DNA from: Dermanyssus gallinae
Taxonomy: Eukaryota > Arthropoda > Arachnida > Mesostigmata > Dermanyssidae
Length of the DNA: 64,000 nucleotides
Reading direction: 5' to 3'
Assembly: GCA_003439945.1 (NCBI GenBank)
Contig: QVRM01000459.1
Span: 682,001 to 746,000, forward strand
Positions 1 through 10,019 of the stretch are shown piece by piece. Position 1 is the first letter of the stretch, and the number at the start of each line of letters is the position of its first letter. Below the pieces are notes generated by a model. It was not told where the DNA came from and did not search any database. It saw nothing but the letters and a program-made list of their open reading frames with translations. The translations under genes and the position numbers were made by a program.

Positions 1-434
1 CGCAGCGCCGTCTGTGCTGAATCTTTGATGTCGATGTGACCACGCAAAACGAAAATACGTTGTACCTTTACGCATTATTGGAGGATTTTCGATTGGCACT
101 ACAAATGTCTTTCCATCAACGAGAATTTGTGGTAAGAATTGCCGGCAACGGATTTGGATTGGAAACGCTCCTAATAACTCACTGAGCCTTCAAGATACAT
201 GTCGATTGTTCAGATGTTTGCAATCTATAATATTTGTTTATTTGTGGAGACTTTGAATATGCTGTTTATTAGTGTCGTATAGAAGTTAACAGTGTCTGTT
301 GAAAGCGCTCTGTGAAGAAGAACGGGGGGGGGAGCATGCAACTGACACCTATACTGTTAGCCATACAGACTAAGCACATGTGCACAATTACAGCCCCCGC
401 CCAATTGTAGGGCTTGAAGTCTGCAGCTTAATGC

Positions 435-436
<2 letters not shown>
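1..436. other. No recognisable gene
   Basis: I see no long open frame, repeat terminus or known protein similarity on either strand. A short poly-G run lies near 325-333. The stretch ends at a TA microsatellite. Confidence 0.5.

Positions 437-497
<61 letters not shown>
437..497. repeat. (TA)n microsatellite
   Basis: An uninterrupted TA dinucleotide array of about 61 bases. Open frames reading Tyr-Ile repeats through such arrays are artefacts. Confidence 0.97.
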
Positions 498-499
<2 letters not shown>

Positions 500-1013
500 T
501 TGTGATTCATAAGTGTCTGCGTAGAGTTACAGTGAACCTGAAAAATGGACTGGAAACTCTACGTATAGCGGTAGCATGAAGCAACAACAACGACATCCGT
601 ATGGCGCATAGCACAAAGGGAGTCGGCGTATTTGGGCCGCACTTATGATAATATATCTACCTGTCCTGAGCAGATTGGCTGCGTTGAGATGCTATACATT
701 TCGAGAAGCAGGACTCGCAGCTTATCTCGTCGACCCGGTAGCCGAAAGCAGCTAGGCGCTCGGCTCAATTAATCACTGGCAAGTGCGTTTTTGTGAAGCA
801 TCGAGCTCAATCGAGTTATGATGTTCTCTCGTGAGGTCTCAAGGGCCTCTGCATATGAGCCTGCTGCTCTCTACCGGACCGACCGGTACCGATGATGACC
901 GAATGCATTGTACTTCTATGTACTACTATTGCCGCTGCTGGTCTACGGGAGCCAACAACGGTAGATCATTATGAACTTCAGTCGCTCCAACCGCTGCACT
1001 CGCAGTCCATTTG
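498..1013. other. No recognisable gene
   Basis: Mixed-composition sequence between two TA arrays. No conserved protein motif or terminal repeat was seen. Confidence 0.5.
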
Positions 1014-1025
1014 GAGATATATATA

Positions 1026-1091
<66 letters not shown>

Positions 1092-1096
1092 TATAT
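1014..1096. repeat. (TA)n microsatellite abutting a mariner
   Basis: TA array with a few substitutions. Its last TA is directly followed by the terminal inverted repeat of the mariner at 1098, so the array served as the insertion target. Confidence 0.95.
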
Positions 1097-1097
1097 A

Positions 1098-2292
1098 CAG
1101 GTAGTTCAACAGGTTCTTAATTAGCTTTTCAGAATTCGAATTGGTGATTGGCCGTTGCGATTTCGTTTGATCGCTTTTCCCGTGCAACGTATCGGCGTGA
1201 TTTTGAAAAAATAAGAAAAAATAGTTTCGTGTGGTTATCAAGCATTTTTATTTCAAAGGTTGGAATGCGACTCAAGTGAAAACTGAGTTAGACGAGGTGT
1301 ACGGTGACTCTGCGCCATGTTTTGCCACTGTTTCCAACTGGATTAATAAGTTAAAAAGAGGTCGCAGGAGCACCGAGAATGAACTACGTTCAAAAACGGC
1401 AACTGATGAGGGAAACTGAAAAAAAGTGCGGAAAATCGTTGCCGCAGATAAGCGAGAGAACATTTGGGAGATAGCCTTGGGGATCAGTTTAGGTAGTGTG
1501 CATTTCATCCTGCACGAGAACTTGAAGATAAAAGAGCAAAATGGGTGCCGCATTTGCTCAACCAAGGTCAAAAAGACGCGCGTGTTTCCGCTTTACAGCG
1601 AAATTTGGCCAAGATGTCGAAAAATCCGTCGGATTTTGGGCGCAGATTCGTGACCGTCGATGAAAGCTGGGTCCATCACTACACTCCCGAGACCCAAGAA
1701 GCACCTCGCCAATGGTGTGCACCTGGTGAAGAACCTCCGAAGAGGGTGCGGACAACGGCATCGGCCGGAAAGATGATGGCTACGGTTTTTTGGGACGAAC
1801 GTGGAATAATTCTGGTCGATTACCTTGAGAGCGGTAAAACGATCACGGGAAAATATTATGCAAGCATGCCTGAAGCAAGAACTCATCGTGAAACGGCCCG
1901 CTTTGCAGAAGAAGGTTGTCCTGTTTCACCAGTACAATGCTCCTGCACACAAGTCGCGGCAAGCATCGGCAAAACTGGTCCAACTGAGGTTCGAACTTAT
2001 TGAACAACCTTCCTATTCTCCAGACCTGGCCCCCTTTGATTATTTCCTCTTCGGACATTTGAAGAATAGTCTCGGTGGAAAGCGTTTCTCCAGCAATGAA
2101 GAGGTTAAGGCTGCTGTCAATGCCTATTTTCAGTCTAAGGACGCGGAATTCTACTCAAGAAGTATAAATGCTCTGAAATCTCGGTGGGAAAAGTGTATTG
2201 AGCTTCTCGGGGAGTATATCGAATAAGAAAAATTTCAAAACAAGATTTGGAAAATTTTTGGTTTTCATTTTAAGAACTTGTTGAACTACCTG
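1098..2292 (+). mobile_element. Mariner transposon, copy 1 (subfamily A)
   Basis: A complete but decayed Tc1/mariner element of 1195 bp. Both ends carry an inverted repeat beginning caggtagttcaac; about 22 of the outer 23 bases match between ends. TA dinucleotides flank both sides, as expected for the TA target duplication of this superfamily. It is the same subfamily as the copy at 8485-9728. Compared with that copy it lacks a stretch of roughly 60 bp in the 5' untranslated region. It sits inside a TA microsatellite and is followed after only 8 bases by the foldback element at 2301. Confidence 0.93.
1210..2226 (+). pseudogene. Mariner transposase, broken
   Basis: Decayed coding region of a mariner transposase, the enzyme that cuts and pastes the element through N-terminal helix-turn-helix domains and a D,D34D catalytic core. 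Recognisable blocks are the N-terminal domain (FYFKGWNATQVK), the second helix-turn-helix (GISLGSVHFILHENLK), the first catalytic block (VTVDESWVHHYTPETQ) and the end block (YSPDLAPFDYFLF). The start codon seems lost, there is a TAG five codons in, a TGA replaces a valine codon near 1417, and a frameshift lies near 1865-1880. The second catalytic aspartate is replaced by tyrosine (HQYNAPAH where HQDNAPAH is expected). The protein cannot be active. The C-terminal block after YFLF is complete here, unlike copy 2. Confidence 0.92.
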
Positions 2293-2300
2293 TATATATA

Positions 2301-3443
2301 CAGGGTGTTCCTATTTGTGTGTCCAAAACGCTAGGGTATGGTCAAACTCGGTGAGAAAATCATTTTTGCCAATGGGTGGAAGCCGGGAAAACGTTTTGTT
2401 TAGGAGTGAGGATGACATTTATAAAAGCAGTTATTCTGTCTTTTTCTCCTACATAGTTGTGCAAAATCTACGTTTGCGGGAGAACCAGTCAGCGCACAAA
2501 GGAACCGATCATACCGGCGTGTTTGGCGGAAAATTCTGCACAATAAAGTATACATTACTAGCTTGCGTAGCAAAAAGCGAATAGCCAGATTAAGGAAAGT
2601 CATAAAAAGTCAAAATGTTACGTTAACGCTTTTTTGTGCAACATCGTACTTTTTCCATTACGACCAAAAATGCACGTCCAAAAGACTACTCTTAGGCAAT
2701 AGCAGATTTAATGCCCACTACATTCGTACCAAAGTGATGGTGCTGCGTTACGTAGTTGCCAAGTGACTAAGCTTTTTCGACAGTCATAGTTGTTATGTTT
2801 CACGTTGAAGTTTTCACGTCCAGAACCGTAGCATTTTGCCAAGACGTTTCCGCCCCCTCTTTCCATTAGAAAAAATTATTCTCTTGCTGAGTTCTACCAA
2901 ACCTCAAAATATGTACCTAACTTTCTCATACACCCTATGCAAGTATGCATGCCTTCGCTTTCGATATGACTGTCGAAAAAGCTTAGTTACTTGGCAACTA
3001 CGTAACGCAGCACCATCACTTTGGTACGAATGTAGTGGGCGTTAAATCTGCTATTGCCTGAAGGTAGTCTTTTGGACGTGCATTTTTGGTCGTAATGGAA
3101 AAAATTACGATGTTGCACAAAAAAGCGTTAACGTAACATTTTGACTTCTTATGACTTTCCTTAATCTGGCTATTCGCTTTTTGCTACGCAAGCTAGTAAT
3201 GTATACTCTATTGTGCAGAACAAACACGCCGGTATGATCGGTTCCTTTGTGCGCTGACTGGTTCTCCCGCAAACGTAGATTTTGCACAACTATGTAGGAG
3301 AAAAAAGACAGAAAAACTGCTTTTATAAATTTCATCCTCACTCCTAAACAAAACGTTTTCCCGGCTTCCACCCATTGGCAAAAATGATTTTCTCACCGAG
3401 TTTGACCATACCCTAGCGTTTTGGACACACAAATAGGAACACC

Positions 3444-3446
<3 letters not shown>
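2301..3446. mobile_element. Foldback DNA element with about 485-bp inverted repeats
   Basis: A giant inverted repeat of 1146 bp. The left arm (2301-2788) and right arm (2965-3446) are near-identical reverse complements, starting cagggtgttcctatttgtg and ending in its complement. A unique loop of about 176 bases (2789-2964) separates them. The left arm carries a roughly 9-base insertion near 2523 relative to the right. No transposase motif is visible in arms or loop, so it is non-autonomous. TA arrays flank both ends, which fits insertion at TA, but the exact duplication is hidden by the repeat. The structure is that of a foldback element or very long TIR MITE. The autonomous source is not visible in the window. 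Confidence 0.92.

Positions 3447-3480
<34 letters not shown>
3447..3480. repeat. (TA)n microsatellite
   Basis: TA array of about 34 bases directly between the foldback element and the start of an R2-like LINE fragment. Confidence 0.95.
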
Positions 3481-3483
<3 letters not shown>

Positions 3484-4180
3484 GACCCACTTTTGAAATC
3501 CCGAGGCCTTGAAATTAATACTAATAAAATTTTTACTATCTCCCACCTATTTAATAGAAAAAATGTTAAAGGTTTTATCAATACCGTACCAGAATTTAAC
3601 GTTGGAGATCGGCAATTGCCAGCTAAAGGTATGAGCGATTGATGGAGATATTTTGGAGTCGACTTTGACAGCAATGGCAGAGTTGACTCCACCAAGGATA
3701 TACTCCTTAATGCACTCAACAGACTCACGATAGCTCCCCGTAAACCCCACCAAAGACTCATATTTTTGAAAGACTTTCTCATTCCCCGTCTCCTATATAA
3801 ACTGGTCTCCGGTCCCAGACCATCTTACGCACTCCTTAGCGACCTGGATAAAGAGATCAGAAAGGTTGTTAAGTCGAAATAGCTTAAGCTCGAAAACTCG
3901 GTGCCGAACGCCTACCTGCACACGCACACAGCACACGGCGGTCTGGACATCCCCTGCCTCCAAACATTCATTCCCAGACTCCGCCTCTCCCGCCTGACAG
4001 CACTACAACACTCCACGCACCTTGGGGTCCAATGGATGCTAACCACCGAGCACTTCAAAAAAATGTCTTGCGAAAACAAGACTTCTTTGCGAGCGCTTAA
4101 GAACCTCCATTGAGACCGCTACACAAGAGACCGATTACTGGTCTCAACATTAAATAGATTAAAAATCGATCATGATTACC
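3481..4180 (+). pseudogene. R2-like non-LTR reverse transcriptase fragment
   Basis: Remnant of a LINE reverse transcriptase, the region after the catalytic palm. Blocks include DRQLPAKGMSD, YFGVDFDSNGRVDSTKDIL, FLKDFLIPRLLYKLVSG, LDKEIRKVVK and GGLDIPCLQTFIPRLRLSRL. This order (the YLGv.f...GR block, then FLKxFxIPRLLxKLV, then GGLGIPxLxxxIPxLRLxRL) is what I know from R2/R4-type elements. In-frame stops (for example after MSD at 3640 and near 3881) and frame changes make it non-functional. It lacks the catalytic YADD region and the C-terminal endonuclease. Its left edge coincides with a TA array. Assignment to R2 rather than another site-specific clade is inference. Confidence 0.7.
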
Positions 4181-4238
4181 ATGCATTACCGTCCAACCCC
4201 CCCATTAAGTAATATATATATATACACATATGTATACG

Positions 4239-4560
4239 CAGGGTGTGCGGAAAAAAATGTAAACGACATAGGGCATTGTAGATCTCATTAAAGTAAATAG
4301 TGAATCCAATGGAACATGGTCACTAAAAAGTCGTGTTTCAGGCGTTGTTGCCCGACACGGGAGTACAAAATGTGTCGATTGTAGATCTCGTTAAAGCAAG
4401 TATTTTGTTCAACGGAAATTATTACTGAGAAGTCTTGGTTCGGAGTGAGAGTGCAAATCTCTCACACTGGTGTTGTTGCTCGACAAAGGAGCATAAAATG
4501 TGTGATTGCAAAACAACAAGTTATTTTATTCAGAAACTAATCACACCGTCGTGTTCGTGA
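4239..4560 (+). repeat. Non-autonomous repeat family B, copy 1
   Basis: Begins cagggtgtgcggaaaaaaat in a TA-rich flank and shares blocks with 27870-28200 and, inverted, 30600-30935. Shared features are the terminal cagggt/gtggtctccc start, a gtagatctc.ttaaagtaaat block, aatggaacatggt, and cggagtgagagtg. No coding potential was seen. A terminal sequence plus TA context suggests a MITE, but I could not find the opposite terminus. Confidence 0.6.
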
Positions 4561-4818
4561 ACAAAATTAAATTGTTTGATAAAAAAATAACTCGGTTTAG
4601 GCACTTATTTAACAGTCTCCGGGTAAAAGTGGCCCGGAGGAGTCACGAACTATGTCCAACTTGAGCCTTATAACGTATTTTATGCCCAACTTAAGCCTTC
4701 ACGTGACTCTTAGCGCACCGTAAATACCCCGACGCGAAAGCGCAGACGCAAGAAAACGACCATTTGAAGAAATCGTATAGTTCGACAAGGAACTCCGACG
4801 TTACGTGGTTAAACACAT
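4561..4818. other. No recognisable gene
   Basis: Short unannotated stretch leading into a TA array. Confidence 0.4.

Positions 4819-4903
<85 letters not shown>
4819..4903. repeat. (TA)n microsatellite, interrupted
   Basis: TA array with two phase-shifting TAA interruptions, about 85 bases. Confidence 0.95.
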
Positions 4904-4906
<3 letters not shown>

Positions 4907-5340
4907 TTTTATACGCCGAGAAACACAAGACGAACAAGGCGCTATTTGCGTACTCTTGAAATCGTCAGACAAATTTTCATATCAAAAGATAACATGCATA
5001 ATGACCTCCTGTGGTTGATTAAGTCAATTTGTTTTAATTTCAACTTGTTATCTAGTTCCTGCTTCAAACTCTGCGCAGTCATATAGTCACTGTCTCGACA
5101 ACCGCGACTAAAGATGCTCGCAATTAAAAGCAGATCAAATTGCAGGAAAATTGAAAAGATCTTTCTAGTCGTGACAAAAAACCCTACGCGTTGTAGTTAA
5201 ATTATGGGAGTAGCACAGTTAGATACGAACTAGTGGAATCGATAAGCTGGATGGAAGACACGATCGATAAGCTAGGTAATATACATAGCATTTTGTGAAT
5301 GTGAGAATGATCTGCCTGTCTGAAAAGTTGGCTGGATTTA
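4904..5340. other. No recognisable gene
   Basis: No conserved motif or terminal repeat seen on either strand. Confidence 0.45.
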
Positions 5341-6480
5341 ATCATTCATGAAGAAAACAACTTGCAAACGGCACTTTTTGCTCGTTTCCCCTCATCCGCC
5401 ATTTCGAGCCACGGCCACCATTGCCGCCGGCTCCGCAGTAGCAGCAGCAGCAGCAACTACGGCAGACGTTCAGGCTCAGAATTTCAATGAGGCCAGAATG
5501 TCAAAGGCGACATCTCCTTCTAGGCTCTCTAAAACGAGAGCCTTTCGATCGACCTTTCGACGGAGTTCTGTGTCTGTGTATTTTTGTCAGGCAAAGCACC
5601 GTGTAGTGTCTTTTACTAGGTGGCCTTCGTTTGCTGTACTTGATTCTTTCCTGCTTTATAATACGACCCGCAGCTATATTTGCTCATTAGCAAGCGGCGG
5701 CGGCGGCGGCAACGACAACGACGCACTGAAGACGCCACAGCGGCGAATGCGGTCAGCACCTGAGCGATGTTGCAGAAAACGCTCGGCAGCCTTCATTGTT
5801 CTGCCGAAGTATAGGAGTTGAGGCCGTGCTCTCCTTGCTTTGGAGCTCCGCCGTATCTTACAACAGTCGAGAAAACCGGCGTATCTCAAAACAGTCGAGA
5901 AAACCGCCGTATCCCAAACATGTGGGCCGCCCCAGTCATGATGGCCGCCCCATTCGCCGTCGTCCTTGTCGTGGCGAGCCGGTAGCCCTCTAGCAACAAC
6001 TGCTACAGCAGCAACAGCAACAGCAGCAGCAACAGCAGGTGGAGCTGGATGCCACTTGCACCCTCTGGGGGAGAAGAGAGGTGTACCGCAGCTGTCTTGG
6101 TTGCCGCTCCCGCCCCCGCGGTCGCCGGACCCTTGACAGCTGTCTCCAACTTTAGCTTCGTTAGTCGCTGGCCTCGCCTGGCCTCCACCGGCCAACGGTT
6201 TCTGCTTCTAATTCGATCTGGCAGCCACAGCCGCAGCAACAGCAGTATCTGCGGCGGTGGCGGCGGTGGCGGCGTCGAGTCAAACGGGCGTCGATCGGGG
6301 GTTCAGGGGTCCGTTTACAAGAACCCCACCACGATCGACCACAGCAAGCCACAGCAAGCCAGAACACGACGCCACAGTACTACCACTACTACCACTGGTC
6401 GAACGACTCATATACACTCGCTCCCCATTCGACCCAGAGGTATTTTGATCGGACATCGGCTGCATTCTTAGCTGAACTCA
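5340..6480. other. GC-rich block with CAG and GGC runs
   Basis: Much more GC-rich than its surroundings. It holds short (GCA)n runs at 5435-5460, (GGC)n at 5695-5712, a CAG/CAA run at 6000-6045 and (GGC)n at 6250-6275. Several overlapping open frames exist on both strands (for example + 5348-5821, - 5674-6195, + 6049-6471), as expected in GC-rich DNA. One plus frame would read a short polyglutamine from the CAG run. I recognise no domain. It may be a promoter or 5' exon region of a host gene, as at 49 kb, but no reading frame is clearly preferred. Confidence 0.35.
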
Positions 6481-6667
6481 ACCTTGTGCAATTCGTATGT
6501 ACCTGTACTATTTATATATTGTCTGTCTGTGTGTATGGTGAGGGTGCATGGTGCATACAGCTTCCACGAAACATTGCTGGCCACTGGAGGTATTTTAGGA
6601 ACGCTCGACAACCAGTCCTTCCTTCTTCTTGCTTCCATCACGTCAGCCTACACGTTCTAGCCGGTAC

Positions 6668-6709
6668 AGCGCTTGTTTGTATCCATATATATGAATACAA
6701 ACACGCGCT
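6668..6709. repeat. Near-perfect 42-bp palindrome
   Basis: Arms starting agcgcttgtttgtat and ending in its near complement surround a TATATA centre, with a couple of mismatches. It could form a hairpin or cruciform. No known function. Confidence 0.7.
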
Positions 6710-6836
6710 GGTTATATATATATATATATATATATATTTATCTATATCAAAATTTGTTTTGAGTTGTTTTTAAACCTAAATGTATAAAACATTTAGTGCC
6801 TACGGAATGTAAATTTAGTTACACTTTATAATTTAG

Positions 6837-6837
<1 letters not shown>

Positions 6838-6868
<31 letters not shown>
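6838..6868. repeat. (TA)n microsatellite
   Basis: TA array abutting a fragment of repeat family A at 6869. A shorter TA array lies at about 6717-6737. Confidence 0.93.
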
Positions 6869-6874
<6 letters not shown>

Positions 6875-6995
6875 TCCAATAATCCGTCTAACAAGAGCCT
6901 CAGTCATCTTATCGACAAACCAATGATAGCTGCATTATCATACTTGCAGATAATTCCCAAGAAATAAAACTCTGCAATTCTTATATATTCGCTGC
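6869..6995 (-). repeat. Repeat family A, terminal fragment
   Basis: Begins agggtatccaataatccgtc next to a TA array. Its interior (gagcctcagtcatct, cgacaaaccaat, aactctgcaattctta) is the reverse complement of blocks at 7829-8075 and of 42300-42420. This identifies it as one end of the same non-autonomous DNA repeat. The downstream portion is lost. Confidence 0.7.
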
Positions 6996-7217
6996 AATTC
7001 TTATGTATTGATGCGAATATTAGGGCCGCTGAGATCAACTTCTGACATTGACCAAAGCAACCACAGTTTGAAGGCCACATAGAGCAACCTACAAGAAACT
7101 GCCTGCGAAGAATAAGCGCCGGTATGAAGCGCAAACCCCATGTCTACAATTATTATTATAATAATAATAAATAATAATACCTTGTTCGCCAACTAAACAA
7201 AGGCATGCACAGCATAA

Positions 7218-7240
7218 ACTCAATAACCCAGTTATTGAGT
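7218..7240. repeat. Small perfect hairpin
   Basis: Ten-base arms, actcaataac and gttattgagt, around a 3-base loop. Function unknown; it may be chance. Confidence 0.5.
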
Positions 7241-7259
7241 AAGCGCTAACTCTGGAGCA

Positions 7260-7760
7260 GCACTACACAAATTCGTCGCTTACGGTGAGAAGAAAAGGTG
7301 CATCTCTTGCGCGGGTTGCCTAAGAAGAGGTGTAGTGGTCTTGATGGGATCTATTACAAGGATTGGGCTGAGTCGTTCGATGTTTTGAGCAGAGGAGCTG
7401 TGTAATCTGTTTAAAAATATAGTCAGCGGGGGCCATATACCCTAGGTTTGGCACGAGGTCAGGCTTTCTCTGCTAACAAAGAGCAAAAACGGTGCGTCGG
7501 AACGCACTCTCAATTTTTTTTTCGCTAAGTTGGTTATCTCAAGGGTGTTTTCAACTGTGGAGAAGGCTTTACCTCCAAAGCAATTCGAATTCAGGAAGAG
7601 TCAAGGTACACAGGACGCGATCCATGTACTCCTGTCGAAAGTTGAGCGGGTGTTGGCTGTGTGAGGTGGATGCTTCTTTTCTACGAGTGCCCTCCAGCTT
7701 CTTTGCTGAAGACCGCCCTGTAAACATACACGATACGAGGACACCTTGCAACTGAGTTCA
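7260..7760 (+). pseudogene. LINE reverse transcriptase fragment
   Basis: Relic of the fingers region of a non-LTR reverse transcriptase. Translated pieces read GLDGIYYKDWAESFDVL, WHEVRLSLLTKSKNGASER and KQFEFRKSQGTQDAIHVLLS. The last matches the conserved (E)QFGFRKGRxTxDAI block upstream of the palm. Frames are broken between these pieces. No catalytic YADD block is present. It lies between two fragments of repeat family A, so it may interrupt, or be interrupted by, that element. Confidence 0.65.
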
Positions 7761-7828
7761 AACGTTTAGACGTAGCACATAATTTGAGCAGAATGTAATA
7801 ACAAATAGTAATTGAGCGTGAAAGCCAA

Positions 7829-8075
7829 AAGATAAGAATTGCAGAGTTAAATTTCTTGAGAATTATCTTCAATACAACTATTTTCTATCTTGAGCCAACA
7901 TAGAATGCAATTCAATAGATGCATGATTGGTTTGGCGATATGATGACTGAGGCTCTCACAATCACAAATTCAGTGGAGATATGTCAGAACAAAACCTAAT
8001 ACAGCCACTTTTGGTCATTAGGCTTTTGCTCAAAAAGAAAACATTTCCGCCCCTCGGCAAAAACATTATATATAT
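7829..8075 (+). repeat. Repeat family A, internal fragment
   Basis: Shares agaattgcagagtt, tagaatgcaatt, gattggttt, gatgactg.ggctctc.caatc, gatatgtca and tttttggtcatt with 42245-42490. It ends before the terminus at aaaacatttccgcccctcgg. Non-coding. Confidence 0.75.
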
Positions 8076-8319
8076 ACCGGTCAATGACAAAAAAACTAGC
8101 AATAGGGGTCAGACGTAGTGTTTGTTCCGTGTACGATAGAACAGAGTTGCCTCGAAATGCTCTTATCAGTTTTTCTATGCAATGTTCTGCAGCAGCTTTG
8201 GCTACAAAGTGTAACTGTTTTAGAAAGCCTCCTTATTTGTTTAGTTTTGCATCAGCAGACCCGCTTTCTTTGTCAAAAAATGCCGCATAACTCCAAGCTT
8301 GAAGAGACGGGGAAGAGCA

Positions 8320-8440
8320 CGGGCTTAGTGGGTTTGTGAGTCCTACACTATCGGACTCCACGCTTGGAGATGCCACCTGCCAACGACGCAGGTGCATCAG
8401 GCATTCCCGAAACATCCATAATAAAAGCCTTTTTCTATTC
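8320..8440 (+). repeat. LINE 3'-tail-like repeat, copy 1
   Basis: Contains tagtgggtttgtgagtccta and a GC-rich segment ending in ataataaaag. Its reverse complement matches 45590-45690, and its opening block matches 52150-52215. A related gtgtttagtgggtaggggtc block is in the 3' region of the R1-like LINE ending at 54727, so these look like retrotransposon 3' tails. Confidence 0.6.
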
Positions 8441-8484
8441 CGAAGAATTAAGACAAATTATATATATATATAGATATATATATA

Positions 8485-9728
8485 CAGGTAGTTCAATAAG
8501 TTCTTAGAATGAGCTTTTTAGAATTCGAATTTTGGCACGCTTTCACCGCTAATAGGAACTGCAACTTTTCGACTGCTAGCACTCAATATATGATGGTGAT
8601 TGGCCGTTGCGATTTCGTTTGATAGCTTTTCCCGTGCAACGTATCGGCGTGATTTTTAAAAATGGAGAAAAAATAGTTTCGAGTGGTTATCAAGGATTTT
8701 TATTTCAAAGGTTGGAATGCGACCCAAGTAAAAATTGAGTTAGACGAGACGTACAGTGACTCTGCGCCATGTTTTGCCACTGTTTCCAACTGGATTAATG
8801 TGTTAAAAAGAGGTCGCAGGAGCACCGAGGATGAACTACGTCCAGGAGGCCAAAAAACGGCAACTGATGAGGAAAACGTAGAGAAAGTGCGAAAAATTCT
8901 TGGCACAGATAAGCGAATGAACATTAAGGAAATAGCGGAGGCATTAGGGATTAGTTTAAGCAGTGTGCATTTTATCCTACACGAAAACTTGAAGATGAAA
9001 GAGCTTAGAGCAAAATGGCTGCCGCATTTGCTCAACCAAGGCCAAAAAGACGCGCCTGTTTTGGCTTTACAGCGAAATTTGGCCAAGATGTCGAACAATC
9101 TGTCGGATTTTTGGTGCAGATTCATGACCGTCGATGAAAGCCGAATTCATCACTACACTCCCGAGACCCAAGAAGCATCTTGCCAATGGTGTGCACCTGA
9201 TGAAGGACCTCCGAAGAGGGTGCGGACAACGGCATTGACCGGAAAGGTGATGGCTACAGTTTTTTAAGACCAACGTAGAATAATGCTGGTCGACTACCTT
9301 GAGAGCTGTAAAACGATCACAGGAGAATATTATGCAAGACTGTTGGACTGCCGTTAGCAAGAACTCATCGTAAAACGGCCCGCTTTGCAGAAGAAGGTTG
9401 TCCCGTTTCACCAGGGCAATGCTCCTGCACACAAGTCCCGGCAAGCATCGGCAAAACTGGCCCAACTGAGGTTCGAACTTATTGAACAACCCTCCTATTC
9501 TCCAGACCTGGCCCCCTCTGATTATTTCCTCTTCGGACATTTGAAGAATAGTCTCGGTGCCTATTTTCAGTCTAACGACGCGGAATTCTACTCAAGAGGT
9601 ATGAAAGCTCTGAAATCTCGGTGGGAAAAGTGTATTGAGCTTCTCGAGGAGTATATCGAATAAGAAAAATTTAAAACATGATTTGGAAAATGCTCGGTTT
9701 TCATTCTAAGAACTTATTGAACTACCTG
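8485..9728 (+). mobile_element. Mariner transposon, copy 2 (subfamily A)
   Basis: 1244-bp Tc1/mariner element. Its terminal inverted repeats match perfectly over about 28 bases, beginning caggtagttcaataagttct. TA dinucleotides flank both ends (8483-8484 and 9729-9730), within a short TA-rich stretch. It keeps the 5' untranslated region missing from copy 1 and has lost 45 bases near its 3' end. The perfect termini suggest it is younger than copy 1. Confidence 0.95.
8662..9663 (+). pseudogene. Mariner transposase, broken
   Basis: Coding region of the same transposase as copy 1. An ATG lies at 8662, followed by an in-frame TAG at 8674 that is also present in copy 1. The N-terminal and middle part is then open to 9267, including GISLSSVHFILHENLK and the first catalytic block MTVDESRIHHYTPETQ. 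A TAA at 9265 sits where tryptophan is expected, and a further TAG lies near 9355. The second catalytic aspartate is a glycine (HQGNAPAH). The third block, YSPDLAPSDYFLF, is intact. A 45-base in-frame deletion removes 15 residues present in copy 1 between NSLG and AYFQS. It cannot make active enzyme. Confidence 0.93.
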
Positions 9729-10019
9729 TATATATGTATATATATAGGTAGTAGTCTTCTATTAACTAACGATTATAAGGAAAGTTAGTTACAGACATAT
9801 TGAAGTCTCAGTTTTGTAGAGAGGTATTTGAGCAACGTCATGGATGGTCCTGGTCCCACGGGTGCCTACACAATTTACGTGTATTATTCAAAGAGATTTT
9901 TTATTGAGCAGTGCAGGGTCAAGCAGGGTAGTAGGCTGACGCGAGAATACGTAAAGACTGCACTGGCGATTGATGAAACCGTTGGCTTTGTTGGTTGAAC
10001 AGAATGCTAAGAAATCGTA
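9729..10019. other. No clear feature; possible LINE linker
   Basis: Starts with a short TA run at the mariner edge. The rest may be degenerate LINE linker leading into the copy at 10020, but I could not identify motifs. Confidence 0.35.

Noticed and set aside
5348..6471. Overlapping open frames with Ala, Gly, Leu or Gln runs in the GC-rich block
   Set aside because: Open frames exist on both strands simply because stops are rare in GC-rich DNA; none has a recognisable domain or preferred frame.
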